From positions 180,763 to 244,762 of the forward strand of contig JAPLYN010000003.1 in assembly GCA_026395515.1 (NCBI GenBank): 64,000 bases of DNA, written 5' to 3'. The stretch is from Candidatus Peregrinibacteria bacterium (GTDB lineage: Bacteria; Patescibacteriota; Gracilibacteria; UBA1369; LOWO2-01-FULL-3). Positions within the stretch are counted from its first letter, which is position 1. Each line of letters opens with the position of its first letter. The notes below the pieces were generated by a model. It made no database searches. It saw only the letters and a program-made list of their open reading frames with translations, and was not told the origin of the DNA. Shown here piece by piece: positions 63,465 through 64,000 of this stretch. The position numbers and the translations under genes were made by a program.

Positions 63465-64000
63465 ATGAAAAATAACAGGAGATTTTTTTTGTTCGCTGGA
63501 GTGGTGGTGTCGACTTTGACTTTAGTGTCATGTGGTTTTGGTAAATCTGGAGAGAGGGCCTTGGAGGCTGCTTTTTCAAAGGATTCTATGCTCGTGATGA
63601 CGGTAGACTTTTCTGATAGTACGCAGGTGAAGAATTTTAATAATTTAGTGGATCAGTTCCCGACTACTGGTTTTATGGGATTTATTCCTAAAGCTTTTGA
63701 TGAACAAGGTAAGGCTGATGGTTTTATTTGGAAAGAAGATATTCAGCCTGTCTTGGATGGAAAATGGAAATTAGGTATAGGAATGAGCGTTCCGGCAAAG
63801 GAGGCTAAGTATCCTGATGATAAGCCAAAGTTGGTTATTGCTGGAAAGTTTTCCGAAACTTCAAAGGTTAGGACTTTGTTGGATAAACTTGTGACCAATA
63901 AGAAAGGAATTTTTGCAGATATGAAGTATGAGAAAAAGGACGGAGTGGATTATTGGACAAATGTTTCTTCTAAATTTTATTTAGCTTTGGATAATGATGT
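63465..64000 (+). CDS. Lipoprotein, DUF3352-like (truncated at window end)
   Basis: The frame opens at ATG 63465 and runs off the window without a stop (178 codons visible). A signal peptide leads to lipobox LVSC (Cys20). The remaining part includes SKDSMLVMTVDFSDSTQVKNFNNLVDQF and GKFSETSKVRTLLDKLVTNKKG, which resembles DUF3352 surface proteins. The family's function is unknown. No Shine-Dalgarno is visible before the ATG. Confidence 0.75.
   Translation, partial: MKNNRRFFLFAGVVVSTLTLVSCGFGKSGERALEAAFSKDSMLVMTVDFSDSTQVKNFNNLVDQFPTTGFMGFIPKAFDEQGKADGFIWKEDIQPVLDGKWKLGIGMSVPAKEAKYPDDKPKLVIAGKFSETSKVRTLLDKLVTNKKGIFADMKYEKKDGVDYWTNVSSKFYLALDND

Noticed and set aside
1..64000. CRISPR arrays, rRNA genes, transposases or integrases
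   Set aside because: No regularly spaced repeats, no rRNA signatures and no recognisable transposase or integrase motif were seen on either strand.

Overview
The window looks like part of a small, AT-rich bacterial chromosome of a Candidate Phyla Radiation type lineage. A Peregrinibacteria-like genome is my best guess, but no rRNA is present to settle it. Supporting signs are translation starts almost always without a Shine-Dalgarno motif, an archaeal-type NadM beside NadE, surface proteins with GWAW/GYAW motifs, SLH anchoring, many lipoproteins, a miniature EmrA without a periplasmic hairpin (single-membrane envelope), and few recognisable operons. TGA is a normal stop (for example the DedA and bL33 genes), so this is not the UGA=Gly code of Gracilibacteria/Absconditabacteria.

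Layout. 0-6.4 kb: rny divergent from dnaN and mfd, with a possible DnaA-box region between rny and dnaN. 6.4-9.6 kb: an unusual locus in which two paralogous NAT-like (arylamine N-acetyltransferase-like) genes flank the tmRNA gene ssrA, a small membrane-protein gene, and a second, interrupted copy of the tmRNA 3' end. 9.6-15.2 kb: an export operon (EmrB-like, mini-EmrA, unknown membrane protein), divergent from a sigma-like protein fused to a membrane anchor, then rdgB. 15-22.5 kb: O-methyltransferase, pentapeptide K+ channel, a GC-rich collagen-like lipoprotein, a penicillin-binding protein gene broken by a frame-changing deletion, and a PAS/GAF sensor with no output domain. 22.6-33.5 kb: an orphan radical SAM protein, pheT, a tRNA-Ile-like RNA lacking a normal D arm, rsmE, a copper operon (csoR, copA, HMA-SafE, cupredoxin), and pheS separated from pheT.

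33.5-46.3 kb: an AlgI/AlgJ-like polysaccharide acetylation pair, a RelE/Phd-type toxin-antitoxin module, HU, topA, a large surface protein, and a cluster reading smpB, nadE, nadM, phosphomannomutase. 46.3-51 kb: TMEM43-like protein, half-size TauE, AlkD-like protein, two glycosyltransferases, DedA, tRNA-Ser(GGA). 51-56.7 kb: 41-bp palindromes, M50 protease, a structured noncoding stretch of about 460 nt ending in a terminator, then an extracytoplasmic flavin module (NqrB/RnfD-like membrane protein, two FMN-binding lipoproteins, ApbE). 57-64 kb: tRNA-Thr(GGT), a 1486-residue SLH surface protein, a Pif1/RecD-like helicase, a bL33-like protein and a truncated lipoprotein.

Working together: ssrA and smpB supply trans-translation. 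csoR-copA-SafE-cupredoxin handles copper, with a probable CsoR operator on its own promoter. NqrB-like, FMN lipoproteins and ApbE would carry electrons across the membrane to the cell surface. The most novel-looking items are the tmRNA/NAT-like locus, the membrane-tethered sigma-like protein, the D-arm-deficient tRNA-Ile-like RNA, the 460-nt structured RNA candidate and the 41-bp palindrome family.
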